This document shows positions 8,359 through 18,600 of a DNA stretch of 64,000 nt, one piece after another. Made by a program: the position numbers and the translations under genes. The notes under the pieces were generated by a model. That model was not told where the DNA came from, did not search any database, and saw only the letters and a list, made by a program, of their open reading frames with translations. Each line of letters opens with the position of its first letter. Position 1 is the stretch's first letter. Source of the stretch: Lewinellaceae bacterium (GTDB lineage Bacteria; Bacteroidota; Bacteroidia; Chitinophagales; Saprospiraceae); contig JACJXZ010000024.1 of the NCBI GenBank assembly GCA_020636375.1, positions 1 through 64,000 of the forward strand, given 5' to 3'.

Positions 8359-8931
8359 TTACAGGATCAAATCCCGCCATCCGGGATGCTCGTCGATGAA
8401 TTTGCGGAGCCGCATCCGGCAGCGATAGGCTTCCTTTTTGGCCATCGCAGCGCTGCTGAGCCCCACCGCCCGGGCGATCGCCTCCAGCGATTCTCCCAGC
8501 CGCTGCCGGCGCAGGACTTCCTGGCACCGCTCGCTCAGTTTCGCCAGCGCCTTGCCCAGAAATTCCTTTTTCTCCTGGCTGATGTAGTTCTCCTCGACAT
8601 CGCCGCCGCCTTCTTCGTATTGTTCCGGCTGCAGCTCTTCCGTCGGCCGCCGGCGCTTCAGCTCTTTGTACCACTGGTAGCGGGCAATAGCGAGGAAGTA
8701 GGTCTTCAGGGAACTCTGGCCTTTGAACTTGCCCAGGCGCACGTTATTCTCAAACAGTACGAACGCCTTTTGGGCAATGTCGTCCCCGTCCGGCTCATAA
8801 CCGCCGTTTTGCAGGACAAATATAATAGCGGCCCCTTTCCAGTCCTGCTGAAAGAAAACGTGATACAGCGCTTTTTCCCGGGCTGCGCCCCCCGCCTGAA
8901 TCCCTTTTTCAATCTCGTCGTCTGTCCACAT
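8359..8931 (-). CDS. ECF-type RNA polymerase sigma factor
   Basis: The 190-residue product has a region 2 core (about 25-90: an acidic DDIAQKAFVLFENNVR segment, then LKTYFLAIARYQWYKELKRR, the -10 recognition helix) and a region 4 helix-turn-helix (about 125-180: LSERCQEVLRRQRLGESLEAIARAVGLSSAAMAKKEAYRCRMRLRK). Length and order match ECF sigma-70 factors of Bacteroidota. It is the first gene of a minus-strand set with the anti-sigma-like protein and an MtfA-like peptidase, and it probably directs RNA polymerase to a small envelope-related regulon. The 207-bp gap before the plus-strand ATPase gene must hold its promoter; no clear TAnnTTTG box was found there. The inserted elements downstream could reduce read-through to its presumed partner. 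Confidence 0.9.
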   Translation of the reverse strand: MWTDDEIEKGIQAGGAAREKALYHVFFQQDWKGAAIIFVLQNGGYEPDGDDIAQKAFVLFENNVRLGKFKGQSSLKTYFLAIARYQWYKELKRRRPTEELQPEQYEEGGGDVEENYISQEKKEFLGKALAKLSERCQEVLRRQRLGESLEAIARAVGLSSAAMAKKEAYRCRMRLRKFIDEHPGWRDLIL

Positions 8932-9165
8932 TCCTGCCCTTATTGGTTAGTTCCGTTTTGTTGATGGATGGTGCCCATGCTGGCCCTGCATTTCACTACA
9001 ATTTAGCGATTGGCGACAGGAAGGCAAAGATTTGAAGGTAAATTTTATCTCACCTTTTTCTTCATATAACAATCAAGGCCAAAATTGACCCTGCCATACT
9101 GAATCACTACGCCCACAACCAGGAAAAGCCAAACTTTTATGCCCCAAAACCCCTATCTTTACCCC

Positions 9166-10899
9166 ATGAAACTACCCTACGGGCAGAGCAATTTCCGGAA
9201 CGTCGCCACGGAGTTTTACTACGTCGACCGCACGCCCTACATCGAACAACTGGAGGGCCTGGCCAGCCGTTTTTTGTTTTACCTGCGGCCGCGCAAGTTC
9301 GGCAAGAGCCTGTTCGTCTCCATGCTGGGGCACTACTACGGCGAAGAATGGAAGGGCGAGTTCAGCCGCCTGTTCGGCAGGTATTATATCGGCAAAAACC
9401 CCACGCCCCTGGCCAACCGCTACCTGGTGCTCAATTTCGACTTCAGCGGCATACTGACGGATACCAAAGAGCAAGTGCTCAGCCATTTCACCGCCAAGGT
9501 GCGCAGCGGAGTGAAAAACTTTATAACGGCATATCCGGGCTATTTTCAGGACTCGGACTATACGATGGCAGATGCCGCCGAAGCACCCAACATCCTGTTA
9601 GCCGATTTCTTCAATTTGGTTAAAAAGCGGGCGCCGGGCAAGCAGGTTTATCTCCTCATCGACGAGTATGACCACTTTGCCAACGAGTTGATCGCCTTCC
9701 ACCGGAGCCATTTCCAGGAAATCGTCGGCCGAAACGGCTTTCCCGATAGATCGGGACAGGCTGTGCGCAAGTTCTATGAAGTTATCAAAGAGGAGACTAA
9801 ATCCGGCCTGGTGGACCGGATGTTCGTCACCGGCGTCAGCCCCGTGACAGTGGACAGCCTGACGAGCGGGTTCAATATTGGAGAAAAAATTTCTCTCGAC
9901 CTGGGCCTGCACGACATGATGGGCTTCACCGAAGATGAAACCATCAAGATGCTGTTACACACTGGCGTTGCCGAAGATGAAATGCCGGCCTTGCTGGAAG
10001 ACATCCGAAACTGGTACGACGGCTACTTGTTTCATCCCGCCGCGCCCAACCGGCTGTACAACCCCAACATGCTGATCTACTTTGGGAATCATTATCAACG
10101 GTACCAAACTTACCCCGACAAAATGCTGGACGACAACATCGCCAGCGATTACGGCAAAATCCGCCGTTTGCTGGGGGTGGGCGGCGAATCGCACAGCCTC
10201 GGGATACTGGAGGAAGTGCTGGCCGGCGGCGGGGCCCGGGCCACGCTCACTTCGCAGTTCAGCTTCGACCGGCAGTGGGAGCGCGACGACTACGTCAGCC
10301 TGCTCTTCTGGCTGGGCATGCTCACGGTATATGAAAAGCTGGTCGGCGGCGGCTGGTCCTTCCGGGCACCGAACGCCGTGATCAAGCAATTGTACTACGA
10401 ATACTTCGCCGAAACGCTGCGCCAACGCGCAAAGCTGAAAGAGGGGATGTACGAGCAGATCAGCCGGGCCGTGGTGTCCATGGCGGCGGACAACGACCTG
10501 GCGCCGTTCCTGCAACTGGTGGAAAAAGTGATCGGCCGCCTCTCGGTGCGCGACGCCCGCAACTTCAACGAAAGCAACCTCAAGGCCATCTTCGCCGCCT
10601 TGCTCACCCCTTCCAACGTGTACCTCATCCGCAGCGAAACGGAGATGGAGCGCCGCTTCGTGGACCTGCTCTGCACCAGCCTGCCCGGCGTGCCCGTCCA
10701 CTGGAACTTCGCCTTCGAGCTGAAATACCTCCGGAAAAAAGACGGTGCCCGCCTGGAAGAAAAAGCCGCCGAGGCCCGCGCCCAGCTGCAGGAATACCTG
10801 CAAACGGATGACTTGCGGCAGGTGCCTAAGCTGGCGGCCTACGCAATCGTGTTCGTGGGCAGCGAGGCGCAGGCGGTGGAGCGGGTGGAAGGGGCTTAA
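9166..10899 (+). CDS. AAA-ATPase-like protein with C-terminal PD-(D/E)XK nuclease domain
   Basis: The 577-residue product starts MKLPYGQSNFRNV; an ATG 27 bp upstream is possible but unnecessary. The P-loop variant RPRKFGKSL at 41-49 and the LLIDEYDHF Walker B region near 165 mark the AAA-ATPase_like family. The C-terminus holds FELKYLRKK (Glu518-x-Lys520), the ExK part of a PD-(D/E)XK nuclease fold. These proteins are present in many copies in Bacteroidota and their role is unsettled; nucleic-acid processing is the usual guess. The gene is unlinked to any obvious partner and is followed by a TonB fragment in opposite orientation. The domain assignment is firm and the function open. Confidence 0.85.
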   Translation: MKLPYGQSNFRNVATEFYYVDRTPYIEQLEGLASRFLFYLRPRKFGKSLFVSMLGHYYGEEWKGEFSRLFGRYYIGKNPTPLANRYLVLNFDFSGILTDTKEQVLSHFTAKVRSGVKNFITAYPGYFQDSDYTMADAAEAPNILLADFFNLVKKRAPGKQVYLLIDEYDHFANELIAFHRSHFQEIVGRNGFPDRSGQAVRKFYEVIKEETKSGLVDRMFVTGVSPVTVDSLTSGFNIGEKISLDLGLHDMMGFTEDETIKMLLHTGVAEDEMPALLEDIRNWYDGYLFHPAAPNRLYNPNMLIYFGNHYQRYQTYPDKMLDDNIASDYGKIRRLLGVGGESHSLGILEEVLAGGGARATLTSQFSFDRQWERDDYVSLLFWLGMLTVYEKLVGGGWSFRAPNAVIKQLYYEYFAETLRQRAKLKEGMYEQISRAVVSMAADNDLAPFLQLVEKVIGRLSVRDARNFNESNLKAIFAALLTPSNVYLIRSETEMERRFVDLLCTSLPGVPVHWNFAFELKYLRKKDGARLEEKAAEARAQLQEYLQTDDLRQVPKLAAYAIVFVGSEAQAVERVEGA

Positions 10900-10905
10900 G
10901 CGGCA

Positions 10906-11107
10906 TTATTCCAAGCTAAACCTAAACTTCAGCTCTTTCTTCACCCGCACCGGCACCCCGTCCAGGATGCCCGGCGAATAGGAAACTCCTGTTGTCACCT
11001 CTTCAAAAGACGACCGAGCCTCTTCGCCGATCCCTCCGCCGGGGTCTTGAACGACCTGAATGTTTTCCACTTGTCCGACAGCGGCGATTTCGTAGCCAAT
11101 GATCGAA
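10906..11107 (-). pseudogene. TonB C-terminal domain remnant
   Basis: Reading from about 11107 to the stop at 10906-10908 gives GYEIAAVGQVENIQVVQ, then a DPGGGIGEEA motif, and ends GVPVRVKKELKFRFSLE. Residue spacing matches the end of a TonB-type energy-transducer domain, which normally couples proton motive force to outer-membrane transporters. There is no start codon (an in-frame stop lies just upstream) and no membrane anchor or proline-rich linker, and the fragment abuts a MITE at 11153. It is a 5'-truncated remnant. Confidence 0.65.
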
Positions 11108-11152
11108 TGATTACGCGGTTAGTGAATGTCGGTTGAATATAATAAAAAAATG

Positions 11153-11294
11153 GTAACTATTTAGGTGGCCTGCCATCTAGACGGCTTTATTGCCACAAAG
11201 ACTCCAAGGCACAAAGATTGCACCAAGGCTTTGTGCCATCTTTGAGTTTTTGTGTCTTTGTGGCAAAAGCCTATTGACCCAGCTAAATAGTTAC
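11153..11294. mobile_element. 142-bp MITE with 8-bp target duplication AAAAAATG
   Basis: Ends are GTAACTATTTAGGTGG and CCAGCTAAATAGTTAC (inverted). It is flanked by AAAAAATG at 11145-11152 and 11295-11302. The interior is the 'ccacaaagac..ctttgtggcaaaagcc' repeat. One right end recurs at 57350-57394, and the short TAAATAGTTAC tip at 24160. No coding capacity. Confidence 0.8.
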
Positions 11295-11339
11295 AAAAAA
11301 TGACTCTTTTCGCTTTCAAACCCGGCCTCCAAACAAGCT

Positions 11340-12548
11340 CTATGCCCCATCCCACTCTCCATTCGCCCTTACCGTCACCGCAAACTTGGTATTCAGGCCC
11401 AGGTTGAACGCCGCCGGAGGATTCCCGTTTTGCTCCAGTTGCTTCTGTGCGTTTTTGACCCCGAAATTAAACCGGTTCACATAACCCAGCACCTTCATCC
11501 CCGCAGCGACAATCGGGTTCCTGTAATCGCTGGCGTCCGGGAAATTTTCCGGGCGGACATCGCCGTACAGGCCCCCCGGGTTGACCATCTCGATCCGGTC
11601 CGTGAATTCATAAATGTAAACCGGAGCGTTTGACTCGTAGTCCCGGTGCATGACGGCATTCATCAGCAATTCCCGCAGCGCCCAGACCGGATAGTTGAAG
11701 ACTTTCCGCTCCTGGAAACCTCCATTCTGCCGTACCGGCTTCTGTTTGATAATGTTGGTCTTGACAAAATCGTCCAGGTTTTTCAAAACGGTGGCCAGCG
11801 GCCCCGAAAATTCTTTTTCCTCTCTCACGGTATCCGTCATTTCCGTCCCGCCAAACTTGACGTACTGGAGGTAGGCGCCTTTGATAAAATAAAGCGGGTT
11901 GTTGCCAAACATCAGGACGCCCGCGTTCGTACACATACCCCGGACCGGATCATAGAATCCCAGAGAAGCCAATTGCTCCTTAGCTGTGCGCCTGTTTGCC
12001 TCCAGCGTTTCCGCGTCAAAAGCCTGCGGCAAATAATATAGCTGAAATAAATCCAGGCTGAGGTTTTCAATGGAGCTGCCAGGACAACTCCGCTCGTCAA
12101 AAGTCCTGGCAGTTGAAGCACGTTTCTCTGCCAAAACCCTTTCTTCCTGAATGCTCGCTACGCCCTTCCTCGGCCCTATCCTGATATAACAGCGCCCTTT
12201 GTACCGGACCGGCGGGAATTCAGACGGGTGTACTTCCAATACGACAACGTCTCCTTCCGGAAAATGAAATACCGGGCTGACTTCAAGATGAGGCTGCGGC
12301 AACACATTGCCGTTTGACCGCACATCCCCTAGCTTTTGCAACTCCTCATCTCCAACTTTTTTTCCGGCAATGTTGCCGCTGTCCTCAACACCCAGCAAAA
12401 CATATCCCGGTTTTTTGTGGTTAGGAAGGTCGTTGGAAAATGCGCAGACGGCCTGGCCCAGTTTCTCTTCCCGGAAAGAGGTCGTCCGCTCCACCCGGTC
12501 GGATTCCATGTCTTTCAACAAACCCAACAATTCTTCTCTGGATACCAT
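11340..12548 (-). CDS. AlbA_2 (Schlafen-like) domain regulator with GHKL-type C-terminus
   Basis: The 402-residue product starts at MVSREELLGLLKDME. The N-terminal third (about 18-135) has the TTSFREEKLGQAVCAFSND and GYVLLGVEDSGNI motifs of AlbA_2/Schlafen-AAA nucleic-acid-binding domains. The C-terminus contains ALRELLMNAVMHRDY and RIEMVNPGGLYG, the conserved helicase/ATPase-like half of the 'putative transcriptional regulator' family (COG2865). Such proteins are thought to act as regulators or tRNA/DNA-directed factors, some in phage defence. The end is complete (EWDGA). An octamer microsatellite lies directly upstream, and the gene follows the giant adhesin by 68 bp on the same strand. I do not assign a specific target. 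Confidence 0.8.
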   Translation of the reverse strand: MVSREELLGLLKDMESDRVERTTSFREEKLGQAVCAFSNDLPNHKKPGYVLLGVEDSGNIAGKKVGDEELQKLGDVRSNGNVLPQPHLEVSPVFHFPEGDVVVLEVHPSEFPPVRYKGRCYIRIGPRKGVASIQEERVLAEKRASTARTFDERSCPGSSIENLSLDLFQLYYLPQAFDAETLEANRRTAKEQLASLGFYDPVRGMCTNAGVLMFGNNPLYFIKGAYLQYVKFGGTEMTDTVREEKEFSGPLATVLKNLDDFVKTNIIKQKPVRQNGGFQERKVFNYPVWALRELLMNAVMHRDYESNAPVYIYEFTDRIEMVNPGGLYGDVRPENFPDASDYRNPIVAAGMKVLGYVNRFNFGVKNAQKQLEQNGNPPAAFNLGLNTKFAVTVRANGEWDGA

Positions 12549-12574
12549 GAACACGATAGTTTTGGCATAGCGCT

Positions 12575-12611
12575 TAACAATATAACAATATAACAATATA
12601 ACAATATAACA
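12575..12611. repeat. Octamer microsatellite (TAACAATA)x4.5
   Basis: Four and a half exact copies of TAACAATA fill the gap between the adhesin stop and the downstream AlbA_2 gene. On the coding strand the unit supplies a TTG every 8 bp, so copy-number change could shift promoter spacing. This is an inference. Confidence 0.9.
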
Positions 12612-12616
12612 CCCCC

Positions 12617-15600
12617 CTACCTCATCAACAGCACATCCCCGTAAAACAACTCCACCGCCCCGTCCGAAAACTCTACTTCCGCCACGTATGCGAAAACCGC
12701 CGAGTTCATCACCTGGCCGCGGAAAACGCCGTCCCAGCCAAAAGCCGGGTTGTTGGGCGGGAAGCCCCCTCCTTCGTATACTGACTCGCCCCAGCGGTTG
12801 AATATTTTCAGCGAACGGATGTTGACCACCGTCTCGTCCCCGAAGATGAGGAACTTGTCGTTGCTGCCGTCCTCGTTGGGGCTGAAGACGTTGGGAATGT
12901 AAACGTTCCGCCTGCGGTCGACGAAGATGAAGATGTCGTCCTCGGCAACGCAGCCGCTCGAATCCCGGACGGTAACCTCGTAGCGGACGGTGAACGGCGG
13001 GCTGGCCACCGGCGCATCGCAGTCCGCGCAGTCGAGATCGTCGCTGGGGTTCCAGCTATAAGCCAGTCCGCTGGTCCGGCTGGCCTGCGCCTGGATGCGG
13101 ATCGAATAGCCCACCCGTATCGTGGTGTCCTTCGGCAACCTGACCTGCAATTCTTCCGGCTCCTCAATGACCAGCGCCCCCAGCTCGTAGCGGCAGCCGA
13201 AGCTGTCTTCCGCCCGCGCCACATAGCGCCCCGGCCTGAGAGCGGTGAAGAAGCCGCTCGACATCAGCGGGCCGTCGTTCAGCTGGTAGGTCAGGCCCGT
13301 CCCGTTGCCCTGCAATGAGATCAGGCCGTCATCCTCCCCGAAGCAGCTGATGTCTTTTGCCTGAATCTCCACCTCCAGGCTGCGCTCCGGCACGGTAACG
13401 GGGAGCGCCTGCCTGCAGCCTCTTGCGTCCGTGGCCGTGACGGTATATGCTCCCGGTGCCAGTTCCTCCCGCTCGCCGGCGATGGCACCGTCGGACCAGA
13501 TGAACGTATAGGGGGCCATGCCCCCGCTCACCTGAATGTCGATCGTGCCGTTGTCCTTGTCCGGGCAGCTGGCCTGTACCTCCGCTACGGGCTGGGGCAG
13601 GGGAGTGGTGGACAAAAACACGGTATGGGTGGAATCGCAGCCGTTGGCGGCGGTGAACATGGCGCTGTACGGGCCCGGCTGGCTCTCATAAGCGCCGAAG
13701 ATGAGGGAAGAGTCTCCCGAGCAGATCGTCCGGCTTTCATCGGTCAGGATATTGTCAACCCCCATAACCGTGACGTGGATGAGCGAATCGCAGCCGGCGG
13801 CCGTAGTGAACAGGAAGTCCTGCTGGTCGCCCGGCGCCAGGGTGGTGCCGTCATAGGTAGTAGTCGTCCCCTCGCAGGTTTGCAGTTGCAGCTCCTGCTC
13901 GTAAACCGGCAGCTCGATTACCGAAACCGTCACGATGGAGTCGCAGCCGATCTGGGAGGTAAAGGTGAAGTCCTGAACTTCGCCGGCCTGCAGGCTGGTC
14001 CCGTTGTAGTCCGCCGTGCTGCCCGAGCAGGCCTGCAGGTCGAGGCTGGTCTCAAAGACCTCCACGCCCTCTACGGAGACGTTGACCACCGAGTCGCAGC
14101 CAAACTGGCTGGCCAGCAGGAAGCTCTGGTTGTCGCCCGGCGCCAGCACCGTGCCGTTGTAGGTGATGGTCGTGCCCAGGCAGGCCTGCAGGGGCAGGTT
14201 CTGCTCATAAGTGGGCAGCTCCAGCACTTCTACGTGTACAGTGGAGTCGCAGCCGTTCTGTGCGCTCAGCACGAAATCCTGGCTGGCGCCCGCCGGCAGC
14301 ATAGTCCCGTTATAAGTGACCTGTTCGCCCGGACAAGCCTGAAGCTCCAGGCCGCTTTCGAACACCTGCAGCTCGGCAACGCTCACGAAAACCGTTGAAT
14401 CGCATCCGTTGTCGGCAATGAAGGTGAAGGGCTGGCTGTCGCCCGGGTTGAGGACAGTGCCATTATACGTGACGCTCGTCCCGGTACAGGCTTCCAGCCG
14501 CAGCTCCGTCTCGAACGTAGGCAGGGCCAGCACGCTGACCGTCACGATAGAGTCGCAGCCGTTCTGGGAGGTGAACTGGAAATCCTGAACATCGCCCGGC
14601 GCCAGGGCCGTCCCTTCATAAGTGACGGTAGTTTCCGGGCAGGTGAAGAACTCCAGGCTTTCCTCCAGGATGTCCACCTCTTCCACAAAGACGTTGACAG
14701 TAGAGTCGCAGCCATCCTGAGTGGCATAGACAAAAGTGTCCTCAAAGCCGGGAGGCAGGTTCATGCCGTTGTAGAATACGGTATTGCCGGTGCAGGCCTG
14801 CAATTGAAGGTCCTGCTCGTACACCGGCAGTTCCATCACCATGACGTTGATGGTGGAATCGCAGCCGTTGGCGGCAGTGTAGGTGAAACTCCTGCTTTCG
14901 CCGGGCTGCAGGGGTGTATCATCAAATATCGCAGTGCTGCCGGTGCAAGCCTCCAGCGCCACGTCGTCTTCGAAGGTCGGCAATACAGTGACCGTAACGT
15001 TGACCACCGAATCGCAGCCGTTTACGGCAGTAAGCGTAAATGCCCGGCTCTCGCCCGCATCCAGGGATTCGCCGTCGTAGGTGACCGTTGTATTGGGGCA
15101 GGCCTCCAGTTCCAGGCTGGATTCGAAAACCGGCAGTTCCATCACTTCTACATTGACCACCGAATCGCAGCCGTTCATTGCCGTGAGGGTGAAAACCTCT
15201 GTGCTGCCCGCCGGCAACTCGGCCCCGTTGTAGGAGACAAACGTCCCCGGGCAGGCCTCCAGCTGCAAATCCGATTCAAATACCGCCAGTTCCAGGACGG
15301 ACACATTGACCACCGAATCGCAGCCGTTCACCGCGGTAAGGGTGAAACTCCGAGCCTCCCCGGGGTCGAGGGTGGCCCCGTTGTACTCTGCCGTCGTGCC
15401 GGTACAGGCCTGGAGTTCCAGGTCGGATTCAAAAACGGGCAGCTCCAGCACGGTGACGTTGATGGCAGAATCGCAGCCGTTGGCGGCGGTATAAACGAAG
15501 CGCTCGGATGCGCCGGGGTCCAGCACCGTGCCGTCGAACATAGTGGTCGTGCCGGTGCAAGCCTCCAGTTGTACATCCGCTTCAAAGGCCTGCAGTTCGA

Positions 15601-18600
15601 GGACGGTGACGTTGACCACCGAGTCGCAGCCGTCCTGGGTGGCAAAGGTGAAGGCATCCGAAAAGCCGGGAGGCAGGTCCATGCCGTTGTAGGCAGCAGT
15701 CGTGCCGGTGCAGGCCTCCAACTGCAGGGCCTGGTCGTAAACCGGCAGTTCGATGACACTGACGTTTATGATGGAATCGCAGCCGTTAACTGCTGTATAG
15801 GTGAACGTCCGGCTGGCGCCCGGCTGCAGTTCGGTGCCGTCGAAGGTGGCGGTGCTGCCGGCGCAGGCCTCCAGGGCCACGTCGGCTTCGAAGGTCGGCA
15901 ATATGGCCACTTCCACGTTGACCACCGAATCGCAGCCGTTTATTGCTGTGAGCGTAAAGCTTCGGCTCTCGCCCGCATCCAGGGATTCGCCATTGTAGGT
16001 GACGGATGCGCCGGGGCAGGCGGACAGTTGCAAATCCGATTCGAATACGGGCAGCGCCATGACCTCCACGTTGACCACGGAATCACATCCGTTGGCTGCC
16101 GTGAGGGTGAAATTCTGGCCGGTGCCTGCGAGGAGGTCCGTTCCGTTGTAGGTGACCGACGTGCCCGGGCAGGCGGCCAATTGCAGGTCCGATTCGAATA
16201 CAGCCAGTTCCAGGACATTGACATTGACCACGGAATCGCAGCCGTTCGCAGCGGTGAGGGTAAAACTCTGAGCTTGCCCGGCGTCGAGGGTGGTGCCGTT
16301 GTAGTCCACCGTCGTGCCGCTGCAGGCCTGCAGTTGCAGGTCGGATTCGAAGACGGGCAACTCCAGCACGTTTACGTTGATGGTGGAGTCGCAGCCATTG
16401 GCGGCGGTATAGGTGAAGCTTTGGGAAGCGCCGGGCTGCAGCTCCGTACCGTCGAAGGTGGCGGTGCTGCCGGTGCAGGCTTCCAGTTGCAGGTCCAACT
16501 CAAAGATGGTCAGTTCCAGCACGGAGACGTTGACCACCGAATCGCAGCCGTTGGCGGCGGTGAGGGTGAAGCTTTGGGCGTCGCCGGGATCGAGGGCAGT
16601 GCCTTCATATTCTACTGTGGTTCCGGTGCAGGCTTCCAGTGCCAGGTCCGATTCGAAAAATGGCAGTTCGATGACGGATACGTGGACGGTCGAGTCGCAG
16701 CCGTTCTGGGCGGTGAACAAGAAGTCCTGGCTGTCGCCGGGGGCCAGCGTCGTGCCTTCGTAAGTTACGGTGGTGTTGGGGCAGGCTTCCAGCTCCAGGT
16801 CCTCCTCGACCGGCAGCAGTTCCATCACATTCACATTAACCACCGAGTCGCATCCGTTCTGGGCTGCCAGCGTGAAGCTCTGGCTGTCGCCCGGGTTGAG
16901 GACGGTATTTTCATAAGTGACGCTGGTTCCGGTGCAGGCTTCCAGCTGCAGGTTAGATTCGAAAACCGGCAGCTCGATGACTGTTACATTGACGACCGAA
17001 TCGCAGCCGTCGGCCGTAGCCAGGGTGAAGGCCTGGCTCTCGCCGGGGTCCAGCTCGGTGCCGTTATACGTCGTGGTCGTGCCGGAGCAGGCTTCCAGTT
17101 CGAGGTTCGTATCATAAACGGGGTTCACCGTGACGGTGATCTGCTCGCTGTCTTCTCCGCAGAAGTTAGAAACGGTGGCGGTATAGGTTTGCGTCTGGCC
17201 GGGATTGACGGTGATGAGGCTGTCCGTCGCGCCGGTGTCCCAGGAGAGGACGTCCTCATTGGCGGCTTCGACGGAGATGGCGGCGCTCTCGCCCTGGCAG
17301 ATGGTCTGGTCGCCATCGACGATATCTACTGTGGGGTAAAGCAGGACGTTAACCGTAAAGCTGGTGTCCGTCTGCCCGCAGCGGTTGGAAGCGGTCAGGC
17401 CGTAGGTTTCCGTCTGGCCGGGCATCACGGTAATGGCCGTCGTGTCGGCCGATCCGGTGCTCCATGCCAGGGAGGTGGCCAGGCTGGCGTCGACTTCGAG
17501 GGTAGCGCTGTCGCCGATGCAGATGTCCTGGTCGCCCTGCAGCACTTCAATGGCGGGGTTTTCCAGTACGCTCACTTCAAACGCAGTATCGGTGGTGCCG
17601 CAGATGTTGGTCAGGCTGAGGGTATAAATTTCCGTCTGGCCGGGGCTGACGGTGATGGTGGTGTCGGTGCTTCCGTTCGACCAGAGGATGTTATCCGCTG
17701 CTTCCGGAGAAACCGTGAGGGTGACGCTTTCGCCGGGGCAGATTTCCTGGCCGCCGTCGATGACTTCGAGGGCCGGGCCGGCGGATACCTCCACGAGGAT
17801 TTCTTCCTGCACAGAGCCGCAGTTGTTGGTAGCTGTCACGGTCACGGTCTGCGTTTCCGTGGGCGTAAAGCTGCGGGTGCTTCCGGTGCCGCCGATCGAC
17901 CAGCTCGTGGAGGTAGCGTCGATGGTAAAAACCTCCATCGTGACGGATTCGCCGATGCAGATGGACTGGTCGCCCTGGATGATGTCAATGGAGGGCAGGG
18001 ACGCCACATCGACGATGATGGTTTCCTCCAGGGTGGCGCATTGGTTGGAGGCCGTAGCGGTATAAATCTGTGTCTGGGTGGGGCTGACCTGTATGGTGGA
18101 CAAGTTCGGCGGGCCGGGGTCCCAGTTGAAGCTGGTGGCGTTTTCGTATAAAACCTCCAGGGTGGCGATCTGGCCCTCGCAGATGGTCTGGTCGCCCTGG
18201 ATGACGAACAGCAGGGGCAGGGGCGTCACGTTGATGTTGAAGGAGGTGCTTACCGAACTGCAGACATTAGATGCCGTGACAGTCACCGTTTCGCTAAACA
18301 GCGGTTGATAGACGATGTTGTTGCCCACATTGCCGGTAGACCACTCGATGAAATCGGCGTTCTGCGCCAGGGCGCTGATATTGATCAGGTCCCCCTCGCA
18401 GATATCGAAGTTGGGTATCGGGCTGATCGCGGGCTGCGGCGTGACGTTGATCGTCACCGATTCCGAGGCGGACCCGCAGCTGCTGGACGCCGTGCCCGTC
18501 ACCACCGTGGAGTTGTTGACGGTAAACGTGATGGAAGGCCCGGACATGCCGTTGGACCAGTTGACGTTCGTCCCCGGAGAGTTGATGGCAGTCAGCGTGA

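Noticed and set aside
14804..18151. 1115-codon open frame on the plus strand opposite the adhesin repeats
   Set aside because: It is the antisense of the 153-bp repeat array; a multiple-of-three repeat keeps one antisense frame open. No start context, signal or domain supports it.
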